NCBI GenBank assembly: GCA_012516295.1
Contig: JAAYWU010000085.1
Location: 1 to 17,170 of the forward strand
Reading direction: 5' to 3'
Source of the DNA: Clostridiales bacterium
GTDB taxonomy: Bacteria > Bacillota > Clostridia > Oscillospirales > Acutalibacteraceae
DNA length: 17,170 bases
Part shown: one piece after another, positions 1 through 8,113 of the stretch
How the letters are laid out: every line of letters begins with the position of its first letter
Position numbering within the stretch: the first letter of the stretch is position 1
The notes under the pieces: generated by a model
What the model saw: the letters and a program-made list of their open reading frames with translations, nothing else
Databases searched by the model: none
What the model was told of the DNA's origin: nothing
Made by a program: the position numbers and the translations under genes

Positions 1-300
1 GCCGCTTACAATATGCCCGCCCAGCCGGTCACCCAGCCGCATAGCGCGTTCAAGGTTGACCCGTGCGCCCGGTAAAAAGCCCTGTGCGTTTGTCCGGCGC
101 AGCGTTTCCGCCATAGCGTCTACGGTGAACCGGAGCGCATCGAAGGATATTACCGTAAGGCATACGCCGTTGACCGCGAGGCTGTCCCCTATGTGCAAGC
201 CATGAAGCTCTTTTTCGGCCCGGATGGTGATTTGCGCGGACTGCGCCGATTTGTTCAGCTCCTCAACGGTTCCCGTTTCTTCAATCAATCCCGTGAACAC
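1..300 (-). CDS. ribE: Riboflavin synthase alpha subunit, N-terminal part (cut by the left window edge)
   Basis: Riboflavin synthase converts two 6,7-dimethyl-8-ribityllumazines into riboflavin and a pyrimidine product. One hundred codons are visible. The start is GTG at 300, giving MFTGLIEETG, the family's typical opening; GGGGAGGGAGCG just upstream is the ribosome binding site. The first lumazine-binding domain is recognisable from SLAVNGVCLTV (about residues 37-47) and GGHIVSG at the window edge, both family hallmarks. The full protein should be about 210 residues, so roughly half is missing only because the window ends. The start lies 16 nt inside the 3' end of ribD, which implies translational coupling under the same FMN riboswitch. 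The product identity is clear; the gene is also called ribC or ribB in some genomes. Confidence 0.95.
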   Translation of the reverse strand, partial: MFTGLIEETGTVEELNKSAQSAQITIRAEKELHGLHIGDSLAVNGVCLTVISFDALRFTVDAMAETLRRTNAQGFLPGARVNLERAMRLGDRLGGHIVSG

Positions 301-1406
301 GGCGCTCCCTCCCCTGCTCCAAGGTAGCCTTCGACCAGAATGTCGGGGCCAAAGAATTGCGTGCGCAGATTTTGCAGACGGCACGCGTCTTTTAAGAAAT
401 CAATTCCTCTGCCGCCAACCGCTGTTTTCGCGGTATCCCCGCCGATTAGAATTGGTCCGATAAAAAAAATCACTTTGTCCACAATCCCCTGGCGAAGCGC
501 GGATTCGTTCAACGCGCTTCCTCCCTCCAGCAGAACGCTGTCCAGCCCCTGTTCGCCCAGTTTTTTCATCAGGAAAGCAAGATCCACCCCGTTCTCTGCT
601 TGGGGCGTCAGGATGACCTTCGCGCCCATTCGCTCCAGCTCCCTTATTTTCTTATCCGGCGCTTTTTCCGTTACCGCCACAATTGCCGGCGCATTCGAAT
701 CCACGTTCAGCACCTTCGCGGAGAGCGGAATTCTTGCGCTGCTGTCCACAATTACTCTTACCGCATCTTTTCCCTTTTTTCCGGGTAGGCGCGTGGTAAG
801 CTGCGGGTCGTCGGATAAAACGGTTCCAATCCCCGTCATTACGCAGGCCACCCGGTGCCGAAGCAAATGCACCTGCCTGCGCGCGCTTTCCCCTGTAATC
901 CATTGGGAATCGCCGGTTCGGGTTGCAATCTTTCCGTCCAGCGACATCGCCGCTTTCAGGATGCAAAAGGGCTTTCCGGTTGTTATGTATTTTATAAAGA
1001 TTTCATTCAGCTTCCGGCTCTCTTTTTCCAGCACGCCCGTAATAACCTCCACCCCGTTTTCCCGGAGCAAGGCAATCCCCCTGCCGGAGACCAGCGGATT
1101 CGGGTCCTCCGCCGCGACGATTACCCGCTTAATGCCTTTGTCCAGAATCGTCTGCGCACAGGGAGGCGTATTTCCGTAATGGGAGCAGGGCTCCAAAGTA
1201 ACATACAGATCCGCTCCTCTGACCTCTTCCGTCGCGTGCAGAATGGCGTTAATTTCCGCGTGGTTTGAGCCGTAAACTTCATGGTATCCTTCGCCGATGA
1301 TCCGGTCGTTCCGGACGAGAACCGCACCGACAAGCGGATTCGGGTTTGTGTAGCCAGCCCCCCGCTTTGCAAGGCGCAGCGCCCTGTGCATGTATTTGAT
1401 ATTCAT
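285..1406 (-). CDS. ribD: Bifunctional riboflavin biosynthesis deaminase/reductase RibD
   Basis: RibD carries out two cytosolic steps from the GTP-derived pyrimidine: ring deamination, then NADPH-dependent reduction of the ribosyl chain. The start at 1406 (MNIKYMHRAL) is chosen over an upstream ATG at 1487 because AAAGGAGGAAAG precedes it directly and the upstream stretch encodes the riboswitch platform. This gives 373 aa, normal for the family. The N-terminal cytidine-deaminase-like domain (about 1-145) has the zinc site H49-A-E51 with C74 and C83 in EPCSHYGNTPPC. The C-terminal reductase domain (about 150-360) contains SLDGKIATRTGDSQWI and LLEGGSALN. It is the first gene of the riboflavin operon and overlaps ribE. 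Confidence 0.97.
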   Translation of the reverse strand: MNIKYMHRALRLAKRGAGYTNPNPLVGAVLVRNDRIIGEGYHEVYGSNHAEINAILHATEEVRGADLYVTLEPCSHYGNTPPCAQTILDKGIKRVIVAAEDPNPLVSGRGIALLRENGVEVITGVLEKESRKLNEIFIKYITTGKPFCILKAAMSLDGKIATRTGDSQWITGESARRQVHLLRHRVACVMTGIGTVLSDDPQLTTRLPGKKGKDAVRVIVDSSARIPLSAKVLNVDSNAPAIVAVTEKAPDKKIRELERMGAKVILTPQAENGVDLAFLMKKLGEQGLDSVLLEGGSALNESALRQGIVDKVIFFIGPILIGGDTAKTAVGGRGIDFLKDACRLQNLRTQFFGPDILVEGYLGAGEGAPCSRD

Positions 1407-1430
1407 TCTTTCCTCCTTTCCCGGGCATAA

Positions 1431-1459
1431 AGAAAGCCCTGAGAATAAATTCTCAGGGC
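1431..1459 (-). terminator. Second terminator hairpin of the FMN riboswitch platform
   Basis: On the minus strand, GCCCTGAGAA, loop TTTA, TTCTCAGGGC forms a perfect 10 bp stem, followed by TTTCTTTAT, a moderately T-rich tail. It lies about 20 nt before the ribD ribosome binding site. Its 5' arm (GCCCTGA) can alternatively pair with TCAGGGC in the 5' strand of the aptamer, so it is the natural switching hairpin. Confidence 0.65.
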
Positions 1460-1471
1460 GAACCATGCAAG

Positions 1472-1499
1472 AAAAACAGCTTGGCATACTGCCAATGCT
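1472..1499 (-). terminator. First terminator-like hairpin of the FMN riboswitch platform
   Basis: On the minus strand, AGC-A-TTGGCA, loop GTA, TGCCAAGCT forms a 9 bp stem with one bulged A, followed by GTTTTTCTT. The T run (1476-1472) directly after the stem suggests an intrinsic terminator. The stem is shorter than that of the second hairpin. Confidence 0.5.
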
Positions 1500-1511
1500 T
1501 TTCGCGCTTTC

Positions 1512-1619
1512 AATCTTCTTCCATCCAGACTGTACTGTCGGCCTCGGAGTTTCACCGAATCTGCCTTACGGCTCGCGGGCTTTACCGCCGGTAGGGAATT
1601 TCACCCTGCCCTGAAGATT
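1512..1619 (-). ncRNA. FMN riboswitch aptamer (RFN element)
   Basis: Read on the minus strand, this leader carries the conserved FMN aptamer blocks GGGCAGGGTGAAATTCCC, ACCGGCGGTAAAGCCCGCGA, then GATTCGGTGAAACTCCG and GTACAGTCTGGATG in order. The closing helix P1 is formed by AATCTTC (1619-1613) with GAAGATT (1518-1512), a perfect 7 bp pairing. FMN binding to such aptamers stabilises P1 and switches off riboflavin genes. It sits between a strong promoter and ribD, with two terminator-like hairpins downstream, so transcription attenuation of ribDE is the likely mode. Confidence 0.96.
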
Positions 1620-1643
1620 TATTCTGTTTTTTTATTTGTTAAC

Positions 1644-1672
1644 AAAATAACACAATCAAGGGAAAATGTCAA
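1644..1672 (-). promoter_or_regulatory. Housekeeping-sigma promoter of the riboflavin operon
   Basis: A perfect -35 TTGACA (1672-1667), a 17 nt spacer and -10 TATTTT (1649-1644) lie about 25 nt upstream of the aptamer's P1 helix. That spacing gives a short 5' lead before the riboswitch. Confidence 0.8.
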
Positions 1673-1693
1673 TACTTAAATAAAATCGAAATA

Positions 1694-1719
1694 GAAAAAA
1701 GAGCCCTTGAAAGGACCCC
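1694..1719 (-). terminator. Intrinsic terminator after pfkA
   Basis: On the minus strand, GGGTCCT, loop TTCA, AGGGCTC forms a 7 bp stem with two G-U pairs, followed directly by TTTTTT. It begins about 10 nt after the pfkA stop codon and ends the long hprK-to-pfkA operon. No pyruvate kinase gene follows; the next transcription unit is the riboflavin operon. Confidence 0.75.
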
Positions 1720-1728
1720 TTTCTTTAG

Positions 1729-2697
1729 TTATATGGAAACCCGATGAGCGATATCATAAAGCTCCTTGTCAAACGTGCGGCTCATATTCAGGGCCTCGTT
1801 AAGATCAACGTCCGTAATCTTACCATCGCGCATAACGACAACGCGGTTGCCCTTTCCGCGATGAAGCAGGTCCACCGCATAGTATCCCATTACCGTGCCG
1901 ACAACACGGTCCCTCAGCGTCGGCGAACCGCCGCGCTGCACATGGCCAAGAACGGTCGCCCTGGTCTCGATACCGGTTTTGGCTTCAATATCTTTTGCAA
2001 GCTTGTCTACACCGCCTACGCCCTCGGCAACGACAATGATGAAATGTTTTTTGCCGGTTTTCTGCGTAAACATCATACGGTCGATGATATCCCTTTGGAA
2101 ATCATAGGGAACTTCCGGTACCAAAATGCTTGTGGCGCCTACAGCAATTCCGGTCTGCAAGGCCAGATCGCCGCAACGTCTGCCCATAACCTCCACAACA
2201 CTACAGCGGTCGTGGGATTCGGTTGTATCACGCAAGCGGTCAACCATATCCACAGCCGTATTCATGGCGGTGTCAAAGCCGATTGTATATTCTGTTGAAG
2301 CAATATCATTATCGATGGTTCCCGGAACGCACACGCAGGGAATCCCCGCTTTGGTTAAGTCCCTTGCTCCGCGGAAAGAACCGTCTCCACCGATGACGAC
2401 GACCCCTTCAATGCCCATATCGCGGCAATTATCTGCAGCTTCCTTTACACCCTCCGGCGTATTAAACTCCGGGCTGCGTGCAGTAAACAGCGCTGTGCCG
2501 CCGTCATTGATGATATCGGAAACACTGCGCAGATTCATTTCAAACACATCACGATTCAAAAGGCCGTTGTATCCTCTGCGGACTCCCATTACCCGCATAC
2601 CGGATGAAATACCCGTTCTTGTAACGGCGCGTACGGCTGCGTTCATTCCGGGGGCGTCTCCGCCACTCGTCAAAACAGCAATCGTTTTCGTATTCAT
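1729..2697 (-). CDS. pfkA: ATP-dependent 6-phosphofructokinase
   Basis: PfkA phosphorylates fructose 6-phosphate to fructose 1,6-bisphosphate, the committing step of glycolysis; it acts as a cytosolic, allosteric tetramer. The 322 aa length matches bacterial ATP-type enzymes. The nucleotide site is seen in TSGGDAPGMNAAVRA (10-24) and GGDGS (103-107). The GTIDND motif (126-131) carries the catalytic Asp129, and the MGRRCGDLALQTG region contacts the sugar phosphate. The Gly and Asp pattern around GGDGS is that of ATP-using rather than pyrophosphate-using enzymes. The start at 2697 has GGGGG seven nt upstream. It is the last gene of the replication/cell-wall operon, but a good promoter lies in the 114 nt gap behind dnaE, so it can be transcribed alone. 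Confidence 0.97.
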   Translation of the reverse strand: MNTKTIAVLTSGGDAPGMNAAVRAVTRTGISSGMRVMGVRRGYNGLLNRDVFEMNLRSVSDIINDGGTALFTARSPEFNTPEGVKEAADNCRDMGIEGVVVIGGDGSFRGARDLTKAGIPCVCVPGTIDNDIASTEYTIGFDTAMNTAVDMVDRLRDTTESHDRCSVVEVMGRRCGDLALQTGIAVGATSILVPEVPYDFQRDIIDRMMFTQKTGKKHFIIVVAEGVGGVDKLAKDIEAKTGIETRATVLGHVQRGGSPTLRDRVVGTVMGYYAVDLLHRGKGNRVVVMRDGKITDVDLNEALNMSRTFDKELYDIAHRVSI

Positions 2698-2734
2698 ATT
2701 TGTACCCCCTAATTTTGCGTTACTCTCACCATAA

Positions 2735-2764
2735 ATTATAGTCTATTCTGTCGTACGGAATCAA
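2735..2764 (-). promoter_or_regulatory. Likely separate promoter of pfkA
   Basis: TTGATT (2764-2759), an 18 nt spacer and a perfect TATAAT (2740-2735) lie in the dnaE-pfkA gap. No terminator follows dnaE, so pfkA is probably transcribed both from the operon and from this site. Confidence 0.65.
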
Positions 2765-2811
2765 CCGCAAAATATGGATAAAAGTATCACCTATATGGAT
2801 TATTGTTGCAT

Positions 2812-5800
2812 TTATTCAACATAAGCCACATTCTTGTCTCCCAAAAGTTTTTTTAATTCCCGAATCAATATATCATTCACGCTTACAAACATCGACAAGG
2901 GGGCGCGCATGAGCTTTTTGGAATCAACAAAATAGATATAAAGCGGCGTGCTGCCGTCAAAAATCGCTAAATATTTTTTGGCCCTGTCATACTGTTCGGA
3001 ATTTTCGCCGGGCACCTTAATATACAGCCCCGGACGCGCGGATTTTCCGGACCGGGCGGCTTTCCCGGTGGGCGGCGGGGCGGGACCAACCGATTCGCAA
3101 ATCAATTTTGCATCCTCGTCCTCGCGCATACTGATTCTGCCGAACATCTTTATAATTTTCCCCTCGGCGATCCATTCCGCGAACTGCGAAAGGACTTTCG
3201 GGAAAACGAACACTTCCATCGACCCGTACATATCCTCAATTGTGACAAAGGCCATGGTACTGTTGTTCTTTGTAACCTTCATTTTCACGCCGACAATAAT
3301 CCCCAGAAGCGTAACGGTGTCGCCGTCGTGAAAACGGCCGCCCTGCTCCCTTGCATCATCCAGAATTTCTCCAATCCGGACCGCATGAATTGTATCATAG
3401 GTATAAATATATTCTGCCATTGGATGGCCGGAAAGATACATGCCGGCGGATTCTTTTTCCATAGCCAACTTGTCCGAAAGACTATAATCCGGCATCGGCG
3501 CAATGGCGTATTCCTGCTCATCGTTTTTTACGCTGTCGAAAAAGCCCATCTGCCCGTCCACATTGCGCTTTTTATCATCATCAAGATAATCCATGATGCT
3601 GGAAACGCTCGTCAACATTTGCCTGCGGTTTGCGCCAAGGCCGTCCAGAGCGCCGCACTTAATCAGGTTCTCCAGCGCGCGGCGGTTCAAATCGCCGTAC
3701 ATGCGTTTACAAAAGCCGTAAAAGCTGGTAAACGCGCCGTTCGCTTCCCGCTCATGCAGAAGGTTCACAATGAACCCGCGCCCAAGATTGCGTATGGCCA
3801 ACAGGCCGAACCGGATGTCCTTCCCGGAAACGGTAAAGCCGATGCCGCTTTGGTTCACATGGGGCGGAAGAACGCGGATTCCAAGGCGCAGGCATTCGGC
3901 AATATAGGCGGAAAGCTTATTATTGTTGTCCAAAACGCTGGTCAGAAGGGCGGCCATATATTCACGCGGATAGTAGCATTTGAGCCACGCCGTCTGATAA
4001 CTTAACAATGCATAGGCCGCGGCATGCGATTTGTTAAAGGCATAGGAAGCAAAGCTTGCCATTTCACCGTAAATCGCTTTGGCCGTCGCTTCGTCCACGC
4101 CGCGGTTGATACAGCCTTCCACCTCCACTTCGCCTTTTTCGTTCTTCAGGCCGTATATAAAGATCTGCTTTTCGCGCTCCATTACGTCGGCTTTTTTCTT
4201 GCTCATTGCCCGGCGCACAATGTCCGCGCGGCCGAGCGAATAGCCGGCGAGCGTGCGGAAAATCTGCATAACCTGCTCCTGATACACAATACAGCCGTAC
4301 GTAACGTCAAGAATGTTTTTCAAGAGCGGGTGGCGGTATGTGATTTTTTCCGGATGATGGCGGTTTTCAATATAGCGCGGGATGTATTCCATTGGACCGG
4401 GGCGATACAGCGAATTGACCGCAATCAGGTCTTCAATAAATTCCGGTTTCAACTGCATCAGCACGCTGCGCATGCCGCCGGACTCGAACTGGAATATGCC
4501 GTCCGTCGCACCGGCCGCCAGCATTGCATATACTTTTTTATCGTCCAGCGGTATATTCTCAATTTGAAATTCCGGTTGTTTTTTCCGGATCATATTCTGT
4601 GCGTCCCGGATGACAGAGAGGTTGCGAAGCCCGAGGAAATCCATTTTCAAAAGGCCGAGCTCTTCCAGCGTCGTCATGGTGTACTGGGTAACGACGGCAT
4701 CGTTGTTTTTCGCAAGCGGAACGTATTCGGCAACCGGCTTGTCCGTAATGACCACGCCCGCGGCATGGGTGGAAGCGTTCCGGGGCATTCCCTCCAGTTT
4801 GAGCGCCATATCAATCAGTTCATGAATCTGCGGGTCGGTTTCGTAGCGCAGTTTCAGCTCCGTGGAAGAATTCAGCGCCTTTTGAAGCGTAATGTTCGGT
4901 TCCATCGGAACCAGCTTTGCAACGCTGTCCACCGTAGCGTAAGGAATCGCCATTGCCCGGCCGGTGTCACGAATGGAACCGCGCGCCGCCATGGTGCCGA
5001 AGGTGACAATCTGCGCCACGTGATCGGCGCCGTATTTCTCGACAACATAGTCAATCATTTCGGGGCGGCGCTCATCGGAAAAATCGATATCGAAATCAGG
5101 CATGCTGACGCGCTCCGGGTTTAAAAACCGTTCAAACAGCAGGTTGTATTTCAAGGGATCGATTCCTGTAATCCCGATGCAGTAGGCGGCAAGGCTTCCC
5201 GCGCCGGAACCCCTTCCCGGACCGACAGGAATTCCGACTTCTTTCGCATGGCGCACAAAGTCATGCACAATCAGATAATAATTCACATACCCCATCTGTT
5301 CAATCGTTTTCAGCTCATATTCCAGGCGGTCAATAATGGATTGGTCCGGATTTTTTCCGTAGTGCTTGTATAAGCCTTCGTAACATTTTTCACGGAAATA
5401 GGATGTGTTATCCTGCCCGTTCGGCGTATCAAAATGCGGAAGCTTCGTGTGGCCGAACTCAAATTCCACATTGCAGCGTTCCGCGATCTTTACAGTATTA
5501 TCGGCCGCCTCGGGATGGTTGGGGAACAGCGCACGCATCTCTTCTTCCGTTTTGTAATAAAACTGGTCGCTTCCGAATTCCATCGTATCGTTGTCTTTGA
5601 TCGTATGGTTTGTCTGGATGCACAAAAGGATACGGTGCATGCTGTTGTCTTCGGGCTTAATATAATGGCAGTCATTGGTAACCACCAGGGGAATCCCCGT
5701 TTCTTCGGACAGGCGGATAATGGACGGGTTAATCCGCTTCTGCTCGCGGATTCCATGATCCTGCAGCTCCAAATAGAAATGGTCCGCACCGAAAATATCA

Positions 5801-6282
5801 CGATAGCGCAAGGCTGCTTCCTTTGCGCCGTTGTAATCCCCCGCGGTAAGCGCGCGGGGAATTTCACCGGCCAGACAGGCGGATAAAGCAATCAGCCCCT
5901 CGTGATATTTTTCCAGCAGTTCGAAATCGACGCGGGGCTTGCTGTAAAACCCTTCCGTCCATGCCTTGGAGACCATGGCAATCAGGTTCTGATAACCGGT
6001 ATTATTTTCACAGAGCAGAACAAGATGGCGGTGTTCCGAATCCAGCTCATGTACCTTATCAAAACGCGACCGCTGCGCAACGTAAACCTCACAGCCGATT
6101 ATCGGCTTAATGCCCCGCTTTTTCGCGGCTTTATAAAAATCTACGGCGCCGTACATTACACCATGGTCTGTAATCGCAATCGCTGTGTCGCCCCTGTCCG
6201 CAGCGGTGTCGATTAATTCCTTGATACGGCAGGCGCCGTCTAACAGGCTATACTCCGTATGCAGGTGCAAATGTACAAACAT
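2812..6282 (-). CDS. dnaE: DNA polymerase III alpha subunit, DnaE type
   Basis: This is the catalytic C-family replicative polymerase. Clostridia usually also carry PolC, with DnaE extending primers or sharing strand synthesis. At 1156 aa it is full length. The N-terminal PHP domain begins HLHLHTEYSLLDG and contains ITDHGVMYG with its metal ligands intact. The palm has GPGRGSGAGSLAAY and the catalytic PDFDIDF motif near residue 394. Fingers and tandem helix-hairpin-helix follow (FNKSHAAAYALLSYQTAWLK, LENLIKCGALDGLG). An OB fold (VTLLGIIVGVKMKV, about 990-1050) and a short C-terminal tail complete it. It is DnaE, not PolC, because there is no inserted exonuclease domain. The ATG at 6282 has AGAGAGGAAG in front. 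It lies 20 nt behind whiA. Confidence 0.97.
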   Translation of the reverse strand: MFVHLHLHTEYSLLDGACRIKELIDTAADRGDTAIAITDHGVMYGAVDFYKAAKKRGIKPIIGCEVYVAQRSRFDKVHELDSEHRHLVLLCENNTGYQNLIAMVSKAWTEGFYSKPRVDFELLEKYHEGLIALSACLAGEIPRALTAGDYNGAKEAALRYRDIFGADHFYLELQDHGIREQKRINPSIIRLSEETGIPLVVTNDCHYIKPEDNSMHRILLCIQTNHTIKDNDTMEFGSDQFYYKTEEEMRALFPNHPEAADNTVKIAERCNVEFEFGHTKLPHFDTPNGQDNTSYFREKCYEGLYKHYGKNPDQSIIDRLEYELKTIEQMGYVNYYLIVHDFVRHAKEVGIPVGPGRGSGAGSLAAYCIGITGIDPLKYNLLFERFLNPERVSMPDFDIDFSDERRPEMIDYVVEKYGADHVAQIVTFGTMAARGSIRDTGRAMAIPYATVDSVAKLVPMEPNITLQKALNSSTELKLRYETDPQIHELIDMALKLEGMPRNASTHAAGVVITDKPVAEYVPLAKNNDAVVTQYTMTTLEELGLLKMDFLGLRNLSVIRDAQNMIRKKQPEFQIENIPLDDKKVYAMLAAGATDGIFQFESGGMRSVLMQLKPEFIEDLIAVNSLYRPGPMEYIPRYIENRHHPEKITYRHPLLKNILDVTYGCIVYQEQVMQIFRTLAGYSLGRADIVRRAMSKKKADVMEREKQIFIYGLKNEKGEVEVEGCINRGVDEATAKAIYGEMASFASYAFNKSHAAAYALLSYQTAWLKCYYPREYMAALLTSVLDNNNKLSAYIAECLRLGIRVLPPHVNQSGIGFTVSGKDIRFGLLAIRNLGRGFIVNLLHEREANGAFTSFYGFCKRMYGDLNRRALENLIKCGALDGLGANRRQMLTSVSSIMDYLDDDKKRNVDGQMGFFDSVKNDEQEYAIAPMPDYSLSDKLAMEKESAGMYLSGHPMAEYIYTYDTIHAVRIGEILDDAREQGGRFHDGDTVTLLGIIVGVKMKVTKNNSTMAFVTIEDMYGSMEVFVFPKVLSQFAEWIAEGKIIKMFGRISMREDEDAKLICESVGPAPPPTGKAARSGKSARPGLYIKVPGENSEQYDRAKKYLAIFDGSTPLYIYFVDSKKLMRAPLSMFVSVNDILIRELKKLLGDKNVAYVE

Positions 6283-6302
6283 GGTAGCTTCCTCTCTGTT
6301 CT

Positions 6303-7220
6303 TTATAGACTCCGCGCTATATCAACAATGCGCGGGAGCCGGTGGTGCGCACCGGAACGGCTCAATGGTTCGGACAACGCCCCGCCAAGCTCGCGCAGGG
6401 ACATCTCCGGATTGCGGTAACGCAGGTCGGCAATTTCCCGAAGCTCTTCCGGCAAAGCGTCCAGCCCCGTTGTCTTGATGATTTTTTCTATCGCAATAAT
6501 CTGCGCGGCGGCGGCAGAGGCAGTTTTATCAATATTGGCCGTTTCAAAATTGGTTTTCCGGTTTACATTGTTTCGGACTTCCTTCAGCATTTTGGTCTGC
6601 ATCAAAGCCATCGCCGCATTGCCCGCCCCCATGTAAGTCAGCAGATCCGCAACGCGCTCGCTGCCTTTTACATAAACAACGAAGGAACCCTTGCGGTTCA
6701 AAAGGCCGGGCTGCAAATCCAGCGCGTACATCCCGCTGATAAAGGCGGACAGGTCCCTTGCCAGATTCATAAAGGGAACGATAAATTCAATGCGATAGTC
6801 CTTATTGGGATCGGTTACGGTGCCGCAGGACAGGAAAGCGCCGCGCAGAAAAGCGCTGGCACAACAGTCCCCCTCCATATTCGAATGGTTAATCCGCAGA
6901 TTGATTTCCTTTTGATTATGCCCGAAAAAGGCAAGAACGGCGCTGCGCTGTTCGCTGCCGTTTACGGAAACCGTAAAGGAGCTTTTCCGCTCCTTCCTGC
7001 GCAGCATAGAGGCGGAAATATCAACAATGACCCCGATGGTTTCAGCGGTGAGCTGTGCCGCAAGGTGCGCGGCGGCCCCGCTCTCCGTCGTTAGTGTGAT
7101 GGCATGGTCCGAAAACGCCCGCGCAAATAAAAGCAAACCGTAGCACTCCGCCTTTCGGCAACAAGAGTCCCGCGGTGTTTCTTTACATAATTCAATTTTT
7201 GTATCGGATGAAAATGACAT
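6303..7220 (-). CDS. whiA: WhiA family DNA-binding regulator
   Basis: WhiA is a Gram-positive DNA-binding protein with a degenerate LAGLIDADG endonuclease-like N-terminal part and a C-terminal helix-turn-helix. In actinobacteria it controls sporulation septation; in Bacillus it affects division and chromosome segregation. The 305 aa protein has the family's cysteine-containing opening (DSCCRKAECYGLLLFARAF), a central FLRGAFLSCGTVTDPNKDY segment (about 125-145) and a conserved C-terminal segment, LRELGGALSEPLSRSGAHHR (about 275-294). Start 7220 follows GGGGAGAAGG. It sits between rapZ and dnaE. In most related operons a YvcK/GlmR gene separates rapZ and whiA; here the gap is only 20 nt. Confidence 0.95.
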   Translation of the reverse strand: MSFSSDTKIELCKETPRDSCCRKAECYGLLLFARAFSDHAITLTTESGAAAHLAAQLTAETIGVIVDISASMLRRKERKSSFTVSVNGSEQRSAVLAFFGHNQKEINLRINHSNMEGDCCASAFLRGAFLSCGTVTDPNKDYRIEFIVPFMNLARDLSAFISGMYALDLQPGLLNRKGSFVVYVKGSERVADLLTYMGAGNAAMALMQTKMLKEVRNNVNRKTNFETANIDKTASAAAAQIIAIEKIIKTTGLDALPEELREIADLRYRNPEMSLRELGGALSEPLSRSGAHHRLPRIVDIARSL

Positions 7221-7240
7221 TCCAACCTTCTCCCCGGTGC

Positions 7241-8101
7241 TTATTGTTTATGGATATCCCGATGATTCACGCTGGTGCGCATATCTTCTTCCAACAGATG
7301 ATTGTACAAAAGCTGCGCCAAAGCCACCGAGCGGTGATGCCCGCCGGTACAGCCGATGGCAATAACCAGCTGGGATTTTCCCTCATTGCAGTACAGCGGA
7401 ATCATATAATCAACCAGGCTTAATAGGCGGTCGATGAACCCCTGTGTTTGCTCCCATTTCATCACATAACTGCGGACAGGCTCGTCCAGCCCCGTCAAAT
7501 TTCGCAGTTCTTCCACATAGAACGGATTCGGAAGACAGCGCACGTCAAACACCAAATCCGCCTCAGCGGGTATTCCATATTTAAACCCGAAAGAAACGCA
7601 ATGAATCATCAGTGCGTCGGATGAATCGCCTAAAAACAGGCTGGAAATGCGTTCCTTAAGCTGTGCGGGCGAAAGGTGGGACGTATCAATGATATAATCC
7701 GCCCGTTCCCGCACCGGCTTTAAAACATCCCTTTCCAGCTTAACCGCCTGCTCCAGCGAGCCCAGGCAGTTTTCCGCAAGCGGATGCTTGCGCCGCGTTT
7801 CCTTAAAACGGTTCATCAGCACATAATCATTCGCGTCTAAAAACAAAATCCGGTAATCCCGGTTTTCGCTTTTCAGCTCATCCAGCGTTTCAAACAGACT
7901 GGAAAACATATCTCCGCCGCGGATATCCGTAACGACCGCCACGCGGGAAAGCGAGCCGTTCGCCTGATTCGCAAGTTCATAAAATGCGGTAATTAACTTT
8001 GGCGGGATATTGTCCACGCAATAAAAGCCAATATCCTCCAGCGCGTCAATCGCGCGGGATTTCCCCGCGCCGGAAAGACCCGTCACAATTAAAAATTCCA
8101 T
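7241..8101 (-). CDS. rapZ: RNase adapter / nucleotide-binding protein RapZ (YvcJ)
   Basis: RapZ/YvcJ is a P-loop protein. In enterobacteria it presents GlmZ RNA to RNase E to control GlcN6P synthase; in Firmicutes its role is less clear, though it binds and hydrolyses GTP and affects competence in Bacillus. The 286 aa protein has Walker A GLSGAGKS (8-15), a Walker B-like FLDAND, the VSFGFKYGIPAEADLVFDVR segment, and the C-terminal signature GCTGGHHRS (250-258). Start 8101 is ATG with GGAGGA five nt upstream. It follows murB by 12 nt and precedes whiA by 20 nt. The C-terminal part, which binds RNA or a GlcN6P-type ligand in E. coli RapZ, is present. Confidence 0.95.
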   Translation of the reverse strand: MEFLIVTGLSGAGKSRAIDALEDIGFYCVDNIPPKLITAFYELANQANGSLSRVAVVTDIRGGDMFSSLFETLDELKSENRDYRILFLDANDYVLMNRFKETRRKHPLAENCLGSLEQAVKLERDVLKPVRERADYIIDTSHLSPAQLKERISSLFLGDSSDALMIHCVSFGFKYGIPAEADLVFDVRCLPNPFYVEELRNLTGLDEPVRSYVMKWEQTQGFIDRLLSLVDYMIPLYCNEGKSQLVIAIGCTGGHHRSVALAQLLYNHLLEEDMRTSVNHRDIHKQ

Positions 8102-8113
8102 AGTTCCTCCATA

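Noticed and set aside
340..1179. Open frame on the plus strand, 279 codons, opposite ribD
   Set aside because: Antisense shadow of ribD, which has full catalytic motifs.
4024..5124. Long open frame on the plus strand, 366 codons, opposite dnaE
   Set aside because: Lies wholly inside dnaE, has no family motifs or ribosome binding site, and is His/Arg/Ala-rich as antisense frames of such genes tend to be.
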